Shown here piece by piece: positions 10,688 to 18,842 of a DNA stretch of 64,000 bases (positions are counted from its first letter, which is position 1; every line of letters begins with the position of its first letter). Origin of the DNA: Rhizobium sp. GN54 (GTDB lineage Bacteria > Pseudomonadota > Alphaproteobacteria > Rhizobiales > Rhizobiaceae); contig NZ_JAJNCZ010000003.1 in NCBI RefSeq assembly GCF_021026345.1, positions 558,001 to 622,000 of the forward strand. The letters run 5' to 3'. Below the pieces are notes generated by a model. It made no database searches. It was given only the letters and a program-made list of their open reading frames with translations, and had not been told where the DNA came from. The position numbers and the translations under genes are program-made.

Positions 10688-11641
10688 ATGCTGGTGGATG
10701 GAAAATGGACGGCCGACTGGCATCCGGTGCAGGCAAAGGACGAAAAGGGCGGCTTCGTCCGCCAGGTCTCCGGTTTTCGCAACTGGGTGACGCCCGACGG
10801 CGCACCCGGGCCGACCGGCGAGGGCGGCTTTGCCGCCGAACCCGGACGCTACCATCTCTACGTCGCCTATATCTGCCCCTGGGCATCCCGCACGCTGATC
10901 GGCCGCAGCCTCAAGGGGCTGAAGGAGACGATCGGCGTCTCGGTCGTTGAGCCGGCTTTGACGAGGGAAGGCTGGCGCTTCGGCGACTATCCCGGTGCGA
11001 CCGCGGACACGGTCAACGGCGCAAGATTCATGCACGAGATCTACACCCGCGCCGACCCGCACTACACCGGCCGCGCCACGGTTCCCGTTCTCTGGGACAG
11101 GAAGCGGGGCACCATCGTCAACAACGAATCGGCCGACATCCTGCGCATGATGAACGATGGCTTCGGATCGCTCGCCACCGGGACGATCGATCTCTATCCG
11201 CTGGCCCGCCGCGAGGCGATCGATGCGTTCAACGCCCGCATCTATCCCGGCCTGAACAATGGCGTCTATCGCGCCGGCTTCGCCACCACGCAGCTTGCCT
11301 ACGAGGAGGCCTTCCTTGAGGTCTTCGCGACGCTGGACTGGGTCGACGGCGAACTCGGCGAGCGGGACTTCCTCTTTGCTGACCATCCCACCGAGGCCGA
11401 TATCCGGCTGTTCGTCACCCTCGTCCGCTTCGATGCCGCCTATCACGGCCTGTTCAAGTGCAACCTGCGCCGGCTGGCCGACTATCCCCGCCTGCGCCGC
11501 TTCGTCCGGCGCCTGTACGACTGGCCGGGCGTGGCCGAGACCGTCAGCCTCGACCACATCAAGCGCGGTTACTACTCGATCGCCTCGCTGAACCCGACCG
11601 GTATCGTGCCTGTCGGGCCGGCGCAGGAAATGTTGTTCTGA
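10688..11641 (+). CDS. glutathionyl-hydroquinone reductase (Xi-class glutathione S-transferase, YqjG/PcpF type)
   Basis: Reduces glutathionyl-hydroquinones, giving the free hydroquinone and glutathione disulfide. The 317-residue protein has the N-terminal thioredoxin-like domain with the catalytic Cys in the Xi-class motif YICPWASR, the conserved NNESADILRMMN (glutathione site), and the helical domain containing FLFADHPTEADIRLFVTLVRFDAAYHGLFKCNLRRL. The ATG at 10688 follows GGAGACAGGAG and gives the usual family length; the open frame upstream is not used. It stands alone between gyrB and a convergent nitroreductase. Both neighbours are redox enzymes for quinones or nitro compounds, but they are not one operon. 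Confidence 0.93.
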   Translation: MLVDGKWTADWHPVQAKDEKGGFVRQVSGFRNWVTPDGAPGPTGEGGFAAEPGRYHLYVAYICPWASRTLIGRSLKGLKETIGVSVVEPALTREGWRFGDYPGATADTVNGARFMHEIYTRADPHYTGRATVPVLWDRKRGTIVNNESADILRMMNDGFGSLATGTIDLYPLARREAIDAFNARIYPGLNNGVYRAGFATTQLAYEEAFLEVFATLDWVDGELGERDFLFADHPTEADIRLFVTLVRFDAAYHGLFKCNLRRLADYPRLRRFVRRLYDWPGVAETVSLDHIKRGYYSIASLNPTGIVPVGPAQEMLF

Positions 11642-11656
11642 GCCCCGGCCGCGCCC

Positions 11657-12280
11657 TCAGTCCGGCCTGAAGCTGCCCTCGAAGGCGAAGGCCTCGACCG
11701 GATGGCGCTGGCTGGGAACCTCGCGGGCCTTCAGGTCGTCGGGCAGCGTTTCCCTCGGCGCGATCTTGCCGATGGCGAGCCCCGCCTCGACCCGGTAGCC
11801 CTCGGGGACACCGGCGGCCGCCATCGCCTTGTCGCGATCGATCCCGGCCATGGCATGGACGTGGTAGCCGGAAAACGTCGCCTGCAACGCCAGCGCGCTC
11901 CAGGCCGCTCCCGTGTCGAAGGCATGCGTATAGGCGGGGCGGATCTCCCCGGAAGCGGTGCGGTTGTGGGTCTTGGAGACGATCACGACCAGAACCGAGG
12001 CATTGGGCGTCCAGCGCCGGTTGCCGTCGTCCAGCGTCGTCAGGATGGCCTTGAAGGCTTCGGTGCCGCGATGGGCATAGACGAAGCGCCAGGGCTGGCG
12101 GTTGCTCGCCGATGGCGTCCATCGCGCGGCCTCGAACAGCCGCAGAAGGTTCTCCTGCGGCATCGCCTCGCCGGTGAAGGCGCGCGGCGACCATCGCTCG
12201 AGAAAAACCGGATGAATGTCGTGATCGGCCGTGCGGCCGTTGATCTCATGCATGAATTCCACCACCAGTGTTGCGGTCAT
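11657..12280 (-). CDS. nitroreductase family FMN-dependent oxidoreductase
   Basis: A 207-residue flavoprotein of the nitroreductase fold. Seen: HPVFLERWSPRAFTG and LLRLFEAARWTPSASNRQPWRFVYAHR (FMN-binding Arg and Asn/Gln of the family), a central FSGYHVHAMAGIDRD and a C-terminal IAIGK-type strand (LAIGKIAPRETLP). ATG 12280 is preceded by GAGG; an alternative ATG at 12253 would remove nine residues. It would reduce nitroaromatics, quinones or dihydropteridines with NAD(P)H; the substrate cannot be told. It diverges from the aldehyde dehydrogenase gene at 12426 and converges on the GST gene. Confidence 0.88.
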   Translation of the reverse strand: MTATLVVEFMHEINGRTADHDIHPVFLERWSPRAFTGEAMPQENLLRLFEAARWTPSASNRQPWRFVYAHRGTEAFKAILTTLDDGNRRWTPNASVLVVIVSKTHNRTASGEIRPAYTHAFDTGAAWSALALQATFSGYHVHAMAGIDRDKAMAAAGVPEGYRVEAGLAIGKIAPRETLPDDLKAREVPSQRHPVEAFAFEGSFRPD

Positions 12281-12425
12281 TGACCGCCTCAGGATGCACC
12301 GCCGCGCGCGCGATGTCGACCGGGCGCGGTCGCCGCAGCAGGCTTTGCCGCATTGTGGAGAGGGCGGAAAAGAGCCTATAACCACGCCCAAGGAATCTCG
12401 ATGCCGTGAACAGGGAGACAACGCC

Positions 12426-13880
12426 ATGAGCCTCAAAGATCCAACCCTCCTGCGCCAGGCGGCGCTCGTCGGCACGCGCTGGATCGAGGCCGACCCGGCG
12501 ACCGGGATTGCCGTGAACAATCCGGCGACCGGCGAGCGCATCGGCTACGTGCCGAAGCTGGGGACGGCGGAAACGAAGGAGGCGATCGCCGCAGCCGGGA
12601 AGGCGCAGAAGGAATGGGCCGCGCAGACGGCCAAGGAGCGCTCCGCGATCCTGCGCAAGTGGTTCGAACTGATGATGGCCAATCAGGACGACCTCGGCCG
12701 CATCCTCACCATGGAGCAGGGCAAGCCGCTGGCCGAGGCCAAGGGCGAAATCGCCTATGGCGCAAGCTTCATCGAATGGTTCGCCGAGGAAGCACGTCGC
12801 CTCTACGGCGACATCGTGCCCGGTCACCAGAAGGACAAGCGCATCCTGGTGATGAAGCAGCCGATCGGCGTGGTTGCCGCGATCACCCCGTGGAACTTCC
12901 CCAATGCCATGATCACCCGCAAGGCCGGTCCGGCCTTCGCCGCCGGCTGCGCCATGGTTCTGAAGCCGGCTTCGCAAACGCCGTTCTCCGCCATCGCGAT
13001 CGCCGTCCTTGCCGAGCGCGCCGGCCTGCCGCCGGGGCTGTTCAGCGTCATCACCGGATCCGCCAGGGAGATCGGCGCCGAGATGACGGCAAACCCGACG
13101 GTTCGCAAGCTCACCTTCACCGGCTCGACCGAGGTCGGTGCCGAGCTCTACAGGCAGAGCGCGCCGACGATCAAGAAACTGGGGCTCGAGCTCGGCGGTA
13201 ACGCACCCTTCATCGTCTTCGACGACGCCAACCTTGACGCGGCGGTCGAGGGCGCACTGATCGCCAAGTTCCGCAACAACGGCCAGACCTGCGTCTGCGC
13301 CAATCGCATCTACGCGCAGGAGGGTGTCTATGAGGCCTTCTCCGAAAAGCTGGCGGCTGCGGTTGCAAAGCTCAAGACCGGAAACGGTTTCGACGAGGGC
13401 GTAATTCTCGGCCCGCTAATCGACGAGGCGGCGCTCGCCAAGGTCGAGGAGCATGTGTCCGATGCGCTCAGCAAGGGCGGACGCGTTGTCCAGGGCGGCA
13501 AGCGCCACGCACTCGGCGGCACCTTCTACGAGGCGACCGTCATCACCGGAGTGACCTCCGAGATGGCGGTGGCGCGCGAGGAGACGTTCGGGCCGGTAGC
13601 GCCCGTCTTCCGCTTCAGGGACGAGGAGGACGTCATAGCCCAGGCGAACGATACCGAATTCGGGCTCGCCTCCTATTTCTACGCCAAGGATCTGGCGCGC
13701 GTCTTCCGCGTCGCCGAAGCGCTGGAATACGGCATGGTCGGCGTCAACACCGGGCTGATCTCGACGGCGGAAGCGCCGTTCGGCGGCGTCAAGCTGTCGG
13801 GCCTCGGCCGGGAAGGCTCGAAGTACGGCATCGAGGAATTTACCGAGATGAAGTACGTCTGCCTCGGCGGCATCGGTTGA
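12426..13880 (+). CDS. gabD: NAD(P)-dependent aldehyde dehydrogenase, succinate-semialdehyde dehydrogenase type (GabD-like)
   Basis: A 484-residue aldehyde dehydrogenase, the length of GabD. Seen: AAITPWNFPNAMITRK (cofactor-binding Asn), FTGSTEVG (glycine motif), LELGGNAPFIVF with the general-base Glu, and NNGQTCVCANRIYAQ with the catalytic Cys, with a second Cys two residues on as in redox-regulated GabD proteins. The start ATG follows GGGAG. It begins the sugar-catabolic cluster and is followed 76 nt later by an aldolase gene on the same strand. Standard annotation is GABA-pathway succinate-semialdehyde dehydrogenase; its placement beside an HpcH/HpaI aldolase that would release an aldehyde suggests that lactaldehyde or a related aldehyde could be the real substrate (inference). 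Confidence 0.9.
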   Translation: MSLKDPTLLRQAALVGTRWIEADPATGIAVNNPATGERIGYVPKLGTAETKEAIAAAGKAQKEWAAQTAKERSAILRKWFELMMANQDDLGRILTMEQGKPLAEAKGEIAYGASFIEWFAEEARRLYGDIVPGHQKDKRILVMKQPIGVVAAITPWNFPNAMITRKAGPAFAAGCAMVLKPASQTPFSAIAIAVLAERAGLPPGLFSVITGSAREIGAEMTANPTVRKLTFTGSTEVGAELYRQSAPTIKKLGLELGGNAPFIVFDDANLDAAVEGALIAKFRNNGQTCVCANRIYAQEGVYEAFSEKLAAAVAKLKTGNGFDEGVILGPLIDEAALAKVEEHVSDALSKGGRVVQGGKRHALGGTFYEATVITGVTSEMAVAREETFGPVAPVFRFRDEEDVIAQANDTEFGLASYFYAKDLARVFRVAEALEYGMVGVNTGLISTAEAPFGGVKLSGLGREGSKYGIEEFTEMKYVCLGGIG

Positions 13881-13956
13881 CGATGAACGCCTCATCGGCC
13901 GGACCGTCGTCGGCCGATGGTTATTGATCTCGTTGCATTCGAAGAGGATCTGCGCC

Positions 13957-14760
13957 ATGCCCGCTCCCGTCAATCCGTTCAAGGCTGCGCTTCGCGAGGG
14001 GCGGTTCCAGCTCGGCCTGTGGGTGGCGCTGGGCAGCGCCTACGCCGCGGAGATCGCCGCCGGCAGCGGCTATGACTGGCTGCTGATCGACGGCGAGCAC
14101 GGACCGAGCGACATGCCGCTGATCGGCGCGCAGCTCGGTGCCCTGCGCGGCAGCGCGAGCCACCCGATCGTCCGGCCACCGATGGGCGAGGCGTGGTTGC
14201 TGAAGCAACTGCTTGACCTCGGCGCGCAGACCTTCCTGGTCCCCATGGTCGAGACCGCCGAGCAGGCGGCGGCGCTGGTCAGGGCCGTGCGCTATCCGCC
14301 CCGCGGCATGCGCGGCGTCGGCGCCGGGCTTGGGCGCGCCAGCGATTTCAACCGGATACCCGACTACCTCGCTACGGCCGACGAAGAGATCTGCCTGATC
14401 GTGCAAGTGGAAAGCCGTGCCGGTCTCGAGGCGCTCGACGATATCGCGGCCGTCGAGGGTGTCGACGGCGTCTTCATCGGCCCCTCCGACCTGGCGGCGG
14501 ACATGGGCTATCTCGGCCAGCCGTCTGCCGCGGCCGTGCAGGAGGCGATCCGCGACGCCTTCCAGCGCATCCACCGGCACGGTAAGGCGCGCGGGATCAT
14601 GACGGTGGCGGTCGACCAGGCGCACGAGTACCGGGCGATGGGGGCCGACTTCATGGCGATCGGTACCGACGTCAACTGCCTGGTGAGGTCGATCGACGGC
14701 CTGCGCCGCACTTTCCTCGGCCTGCCGGGTACGACGGACCAGAAGGGTGGCGGTTACTGA
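13957..14760 (+). CDS. HpcH/HpaI class II pyruvate aldolase (2-keto-3-deoxy sugar-acid or dihydroxyheptanedioate aldolase)
   Basis: A 267-residue metal-dependent aldolase of the TIM-barrel HpcH/HpaI family, which splits 2-keto-3-deoxy acids to pyruvate and an aldehyde. Seen: YDWLLIDGEHGPSD with the catalytic His, RPPMGEAWLLKQLLDLGAQTFLVPMVETAEQA, VQVESRAGLEAL with the metal-binding Glu, and GVFIGPSDLAADMGY with the metal-binding Asp. The start ATG at 13957 follows AGAGGATC. It lies after the GabD-like gene and converges on the GntR gene. Substrate candidates are 2-keto-3-deoxy-L-fuconate/rhamnonate, giving pyruvate and L-lactaldehyde, or HHED-type aromatic breakdown products; the neighbours favour a sugar acid (inference). 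Confidence 0.9.
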   Translation: MPAPVNPFKAALREGRFQLGLWVALGSAYAAEIAAGSGYDWLLIDGEHGPSDMPLIGAQLGALRGSASHPIVRPPMGEAWLLKQLLDLGAQTFLVPMVETAEQAAALVRAVRYPPRGMRGVGAGLGRASDFNRIPDYLATADEEICLIVQVESRAGLEALDDIAAVEGVDGVFIGPSDLAADMGYLGQPSAAAVQEAIRDAFQRIHRHGKARGIMTVAVDQAHEYRAMGADFMAIGTDVNCLVRSIDGLRRTFLGLPGTTDQKGGGY

Positions 14761-14788
14761 GGGGCTCTTCGCTCGAGGGCCTCTCGGC

Positions 14789-15667
14789 TCAGTTGGTGGA
14801 TTGAAGCAGGGTCTCGCGGGCCGATTTCAGGTGTCGCCGGCAGGCATCCTCGATCCGCGCGGGATCGCGGGACTTGAGCGCTTCGATATAGACCAGGTGC
14901 TCCTCCATCGCCCGCGCATTCCGCTGGCGCGCGTTCGTCTTGTTCCATTGGTAGTGATAGTGAAAGACGATGGCGATGATGTCGTAGAAATCGATGATGA
15001 AGCGGTTGCGCGAGGCCCGGTGCACGAGCAGGTGAAACCGCTCGTCCAGTTCGGAGAACTCCCGGTATCGGTTGTCGACATCGGCCAGAATCTCGCGGTG
15101 GAGGGCTGCGATCGAGTCCAGTTCCGCCCATGCGGGATGGTCGTCCTGCAGGTGGGCGAATGCGGCGGCCGAGCGCAGCTCGAACATTTCGCGCACCTCG
15201 GTCAGCTCCAGCGCGAATTCCGGCGTGAACCCCTTGAGAACCCAGTGGCTGTTCGGGCGTTTCTCGATCAGCCCGAAACGGCTGAACCGGATGAGGAATT
15301 CCCGCACGCTCGTGGTGCCGGTGCCGATCTCGCGGGCAAGCTCCAGCTCGTTGATCTGCATGCCCGGCTCGGCGCCGCCGGCAAGAATCCGGCGCATGAA
15401 GCTCCGCTCGATGATCTCCGACAGCGAATCGGTTTCCTCGGTCGGGAAGTAGTCGGCGGCAACGGGCTTGCGAAGCACGACCTTGCGGCGCTTCGACCAT
15501 TCGATCAACCCGATCTCCTCCAGACGCGTCAGGATCGCCCGGACCGTCGTGCGGCTGACCCCCAGCGTGTTGCCGAGCTCCGGTTCGGACGCAAGCGCGC
15601 TGCTCGTCTCGAGGAGTACGAGGCAACGGTTGAAGGCATCCTTGAAGACGGTATTCTGCTTGGCCAT
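14789..15667 (-). CDS. GntR family regulator, FadR subfamily (FCD domain) with an additional N-terminal winged helix
   Basis: A 292-residue regulator, about 50-60 residues longer than the usual FadR-type GntR. Residues 9-66 form one winged-helix (LGNTLGVSRTTVRAILTRLEEIGLIEWSKRRK), residues 80-145 a second GntR-type one (INELELAREIGTGTTSVREFLIRFSRFGLIEKRPN), and residues 150-285 an FCD ligand-binding domain with the conserved FHLLVHRASRN and EEHLVYIEAL metal/ligand positions. Two DNA-binding heads in one chain are unusual. It is divergent from the aldo/keto reductase gene, the normal position of a local regulator; an inverted repeat in the shared promoter is the likely operator. The inducer is probably a sugar-acid intermediate (inference). 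Confidence 0.9.
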   Translation of the reverse strand: MAKQNTVFKDAFNRCLVLLETSSALASEPELGNTLGVSRTTVRAILTRLEEIGLIEWSKRRKVVLRKPVAADYFPTEETDSLSEIIERSFMRRILAGGAEPGMQINELELAREIGTGTTSVREFLIRFSRFGLIEKRPNSHWVLKGFTPEFALELTEVREMFELRSAAAFAHLQDDHPAWAELDSIAALHREILADVDNRYREFSELDERFHLLVHRASRNRFIIDFYDIIAIVFHYHYQWNKTNARQRNARAMEEHLVYIEALKSRDPARIEDACRRHLKSARETLLQSTN

Positions 15668-15827
15668 GGCTCTCGTCGATCGATCGGATTGATATCTGCT
15701 CGTTTAGGCGGTGGCGACTGGATTTTCCAGCGCTTGGACGGTCGTGCAGCGTTCGTCCTCCGGCCATGCCGAAGCCGGTCCCTGCAATGTGATCCTCCCG
15801 TTACCCATAATAGCCATTGACCTTGAT

Positions 15828-15851
15828 CTGTCTATTGTAGATAAAAGACAG
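15828..15851. promoter_or_regulatory. candidate operator of the divergent GntR regulator
   Basis: The 244-bp divergent region between the regulator and the aldo/keto reductase gene carries CTGTCT (15828-15833) and AGACAG (15846-15851), a perfect 6-bp inverted repeat spaced by 12, and nested inside it TCTA-TTG-TAGA (15831-15841). It lies about 60 nt before the aldo/keto reductase start. Binding by the neighbouring regulator is inferred from position and symmetry. Confidence 0.45.
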
Positions 15852-15911
15852 AAGTCAGATTGTTCTGCGTGCAACCTGGGAGTGAGGGGAAGCGCGCGGC
15901 GGGAGGAAGCG

Positions 15912-16934
15912 ATGCGGACACGAACCATCGGGACGACGGGCCTCGCCGTGGGCGAGTACAGCTTCGGAACGGCCGCACTCGGCGGTCTCTACCGTCCCTG
16001 CCCGCGCGACACCGCGATCGCAACCCTGGAAGCGGCGTGGGCCGAGGGCATGCGCTATTTCGATACGGCGCCCTGGTATGGCTTCGGCCTCGCCGAACGC
16101 GCGACGGGCGATTTCCTCCGCGGAAGGCCTAAGGGCGAGTGGGTACTCTCCACGAAGGTCGGCCGGATCATGTTTCCGGTGGACGACAACAAGGTGCCGA
16201 CGGACTACGGCTACGTCGATCCTCTGCCCTTCGACGTGCGCTACGACTACAGCTACGACGGTATCATGCGTTCGCTGGAACTGAGCTATACGCGGCTCGG
16301 CCTGAACCGCATCGACATCCTCTACGTCCACGACATCGGCGTCTATACCCACGGCGCCGAGCGCAATGCGGTGCATTTCAAGGCGTTGATGGATTCCGGC
16401 CTGAAGGCGCTCGAGGAACTGAAGGCATCCGGCACCATCAGGGCCTACGGCCTCGGCGTGAACGAGGTGCCCGTCTGCCTCGAAGTCATGAAGCGCGCGC
16501 CGATCGACTGCATCCTGCTGGCCGGACGGTACACGCTGCTGGATCGTTCCGCGGTCGAGGAACTTCTCCCGCTCTGCCAGGAACGGAAGACGTCGCTGGT
16601 GGTCGGCGGCGTGTTCAACTCCGGCATTCTGGCGACCGGCGCCATCCCGGGCGCGCATTTCGACTATATGCCCGCCAATGACGAGGTCGTGGCGCGCGTG
16701 CGCGCCCTGGAGGAACTGGCGAGCCTCAACGGCGTGCCGCTTGCTGCAGCCGCCATGCAGTTTCCGTTGCGGCATCCGGCGGTCGCCTCGGTGCTTCTGG
16801 GCACGGCCAAGCCGTCGAGCCTGCACCGGAATGCCGAACTTACCCGGATCACGGTTCCGCAAGCCCTTTACATGGAAGCCGAGGCCCATACTCTTGTCGC
16901 TCCGCCGCTCGGAACCGAGGCGGTGCGGCAATAG
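15912..16934 (+). CDS. aldo/keto reductase, D-threo-aldose 1-dehydrogenase / L-fucose dehydrogenase type
   Basis: A 340-residue TIM-barrel NAD(P)H oxidoreductase. Seen: MRYFDTAPWYGFGLAERATG with the catalytic Asp and Tyr, STKVGR with the catalytic Lys, DILYVHDIG with the conserved His, and a C-terminal NADP-binding SVLLGTAKPSSL segment. The pattern matches D-threo-aldose 1-dehydrogenases, which oxidise L-fucose, D-arabinose and L-galactose at C1 to the lactone. ATG 15912 follows GGGAGGAAGC. It is the first gene rightwards from the GntR divergent promoter and is followed after 38 nt by fucU. Role in the cluster (inferred): first oxidation of the imported sugar. Confidence 0.88.
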   Translation: MRTRTIGTTGLAVGEYSFGTAALGGLYRPCPRDTAIATLEAAWAEGMRYFDTAPWYGFGLAERATGDFLRGRPKGEWVLSTKVGRIMFPVDDNKVPTDYGYVDPLPFDVRYDYSYDGIMRSLELSYTRLGLNRIDILYVHDIGVYTHGAERNAVHFKALMDSGLKALEELKASGTIRAYGLGVNEVPVCLEVMKRAPIDCILLAGRYTLLDRSAVEELLPLCQERKTSLVVGGVFNSGILATGAIPGAHFDYMPANDEVVARVRALEELASLNGVPLAAAAMQFPLRHPAVASVLLGTAKPSSLHRNAELTRITVPQALYMEAEAHTLVAPPLGTEAVRQ

Positions 16935-16972
16935 GTTTGCCGGAAGATTGAAAGACATTCAGGAGCATACGC

Positions 16973-17419
16973 ATGTTGAAAGGCATTCACCCCCTGCTCG
17001 GCCCCGATCTCCTGCATGCGCTGCAGTCGATGGGGCACGGGGACGACATCGCCATCGTGGACGCGAACTTCCCGGCCCATTCGATGGGACCGAAGGTCAT
17101 CCGCGCCGACGGCGTCGACGCGCTCGCCATGACCGAGGCCGTGCTCGCCCACATGCCGCTCGATACCTTCGTACCGGACGTCGCCTGGCGAATGCAGGTC
17201 GTCGGCGATCCGGATGCGGTGCCGCCGGTCTGCGTCGAATTCCAGAACATCGTCAACCGCCTGGCCGGCGATTTCACCGTCCGCTCGGTCGAACGCTTCG
17301 CCTTCTACGAGATGACGCGAAAGGCGGCCTACATCATCGCCACGACCGAGTTCAGGCTCTATGGCAACATCATTCTCAAGAAGGGCGTGCTCCATCCACA
17401 CGAAGTCCACACGGTGTGA
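16973..17419 (+). CDS. fucU: RbsD/FucU family sugar mutarotase, probable L-fucose mutarotase
   Basis: A 148-residue decameric-type mutarotase that interconverts alpha and beta anomers of a free sugar. Seen: MLKGIHPLLGPDLLHALQSMGHGDDIAIVDANFPA with the catalytic His, and the C-terminal FRLYGNIILKKGVL, where the YGN motif with Lys is FucU-like rather than RbsD-like. Its location between an L-fucose-dehydrogenase-like reductase and a sugar importer supports a free 6-deoxy or deoxy-like hexose as substrate. Specificity for L-fucose is inferred from subfamily motif and neighbours. Confidence 0.88.
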   Translation: MLKGIHPLLGPDLLHALQSMGHGDDIAIVDANFPAHSMGPKVIRADGVDALAMTEAVLAHMPLDTFVPDVAWRMQVVGDPDAVPPVCVEFQNIVNRLAGDFTVRSVERFAFYEMTRKAAYIIATTEFRLYGNIILKKGVLHPHEVHTV

Positions 17420-17740
17420 GCGGCAGCGGCCGGAACGGTAAATGGAATGAATATTCCATGTTGACAGTATTGCGGAATTATTGGTTCAATTGAGCATCGC
17501 CTGAATGTCGATGCCGCATGCCACCGTGGAGGCCGGTGACGGCGCAAGGGAGGAAGAATCGATAGCAGACCCGGACCGGGCCCTTGTGCAACAGCGCGAG
17601 GGCTCGTGAGGAAGGGCGCTTGCAGCCTGGTTTTCCATGTTCGCTGCGGGCAAAAATGTACTTTATCGATAAAAATCGTCCGCTTGCGTTCAGCGGTTCG
17701 GTTTCACTGGAGGAGAACGCACCCTGAGAGGAGAACCCCG
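17420..17740 (+). promoter_or_regulatory. intergenic region with promoter and two palindromic sites upstream of the sugar-binding protein gene
   Basis: This 321-bp gap holds no convincing gene. It carries an inverted repeat ATGGAAT-N4-ATTCCAT (17442-17459) directly before a TTGACA -35 box (17461-17466) with a weak -10 about 17-18 nt on (near 17485-17490). A second perfect palindrome, TTTATCGATAAA, is at 17662-17673. These fit a separately controlled promoter for the ABC transporter genes with one or two operators. Assignments are by motif only. Confidence 0.5.
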
Positions 17741-18730
17741 ATGAGCATTGCCAAGCAGCTTCTGTCGCGACGCGCATTCACCGCGCTGGCCGGTGCAGCC
17801 GTGTTTGCCACGATGGCGCCCGCCGCCTCGTTCGCGCAGGACGTCACCATCCCGATCGTCGTGAAGGACACCACTTCGTTCTACTGGCAGATCGTTCTGG
17901 CCGGTGCCCGCGCCGCCGGCAAGGATCTCGGCGTGAACGTGCCGGAACTCGGCGCCCAGTCCGAGGCCGACGTCAACGGCCAGATCAGCATTCTCGAGAA
18001 CGCCGTCGCCGGCAAGCCGGCCGCCGTCGTCATCTCGCCGACCGAATTCAAGGCGCTCGGCAAGCCGATCGACGAGGCCGCCAAGTCCGTTCCGGTCATC
18101 GGCATCGATTCCGGCGCCGACTCGAAGGCCTTTTCTTCGTTCCTGACGACGGACAACGTCCAGGGCGGCCGCATTGCCGCCGACGGTCTGGCCGCCGCCA
18201 TCAAGGAGGCCACCGGCAAGGAAGAGGGCGAAGTCGCGATCATCACCAGCCTGCCCGGCGCCGGCTCGCTCGAGCAGCGCCGCGAGGGCTTCCTCGACCA
18301 GGTGAAGACCAAGTATCCGGGCCTGAAGGTCATCGCCGACAAGTATGCCGACGGCCAGGCCACGACCGGCCTCAACATGATGACCGACCTCATCACCGCC
18401 AATCCGAACCTCGTCGGCGTCTTCGCCTCCAACCTGATCATGGCGCAGGGCGTCGGCCAGGCGATCTCGGAGAACAAGCTCGGCGACAAGATCAAGGTGA
18501 TCGGCTTCGACAGCGACGACAAGACCATCGGCTTCCTCAAGGACGGCGCGCTTGCCGGCCTCGTCGTGCAGGATCCCTATCGCATGGGTTACGACGGCGT
18601 GAAGACGGCATTGGCGGTCTCCAAGGGCGAGAAGGTCGAGGCAAACGTCGACACCGGGGCCAACCTGGTGACGAAGGCCAACATGAGCGAGCCCAAGATC
18701 GACGCGCTCATCAACCCGAAGGTCAACTGA
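17741..18730 (+). CDS. sugar ABC transporter, periplasmic substrate-binding protein (RbsB-like)
   Basis: A 329-residue exported protein. Signal peptide: MSIAKQLLSRRAFTALAGAAVFATMAP, with likely cleavage after AASFA near residue 28; the twin Arg (SRRAF) also allows Tat export. The mature part is a type I periplasmic binding fold starting VTIPIVVKDTTSFYWQIVLAGARAAGKDLGVNV, with VVISPTEFKALG and a C-terminal VIGFDSDDKTIGFLKDGALAGLVVQDP hinge region. ATG 17741 follows GAGAGGAG. It is the first transporter gene; a strong intercistronic hairpin follows before the ATPase gene. The ligand is probably a hexose such as L-fucose (inference from neighbours). Confidence 0.94.
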   Translation: MSIAKQLLSRRAFTALAGAAVFATMAPAASFAQDVTIPIVVKDTTSFYWQIVLAGARAAGKDLGVNVPELGAQSEADVNGQISILENAVAGKPAAVVISPTEFKALGKPIDEAAKSVPVIGIDSGADSKAFSSFLTTDNVQGGRIAADGLAAAIKEATGKEEGEVAIITSLPGAGSLEQRREGFLDQVKTKYPGLKVIADKYADGQATTGLNMMTDLITANPNLVGVFASNLIMAQGVGQAISENKLGDKIKVIGFDSDDKTIGFLKDGALAGLVVQDPYRMGYDGVKTALAVSKGEKVEANVDTGANLVTKANMSEPKIDALINPKVN

Positions 18731-18739
18731 CCCGAGGAC

Positions 18740-18768
18740 GGCCGCGCCGGTCTTCCGCCGGCGCGGCC
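18740..18768 (+). other. intercistronic stem-loop between binding-protein and ATPase genes
   Basis: Arms GGCCGCGCCGG (18740-18750) and CCGGCGCGGCC (18758-18768) make a perfect 11-bp stem with loop TCTTCCG, starting 10 nt after the stop. There is no T run, so a 3'-end mRNA-stabilising or processing element is more likely than a full terminator. This arrangement typically allows high binding-protein synthesis relative to the downstream genes. Confidence 0.65.
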
Positions 18769-18842
18769 TGCAACTTTGATCGCGGATCTGTCCGGCGCTT
18801 TCGCCGGGCGATCCGGAAGGCCGCAAGCAGGAGGAGAGCACC

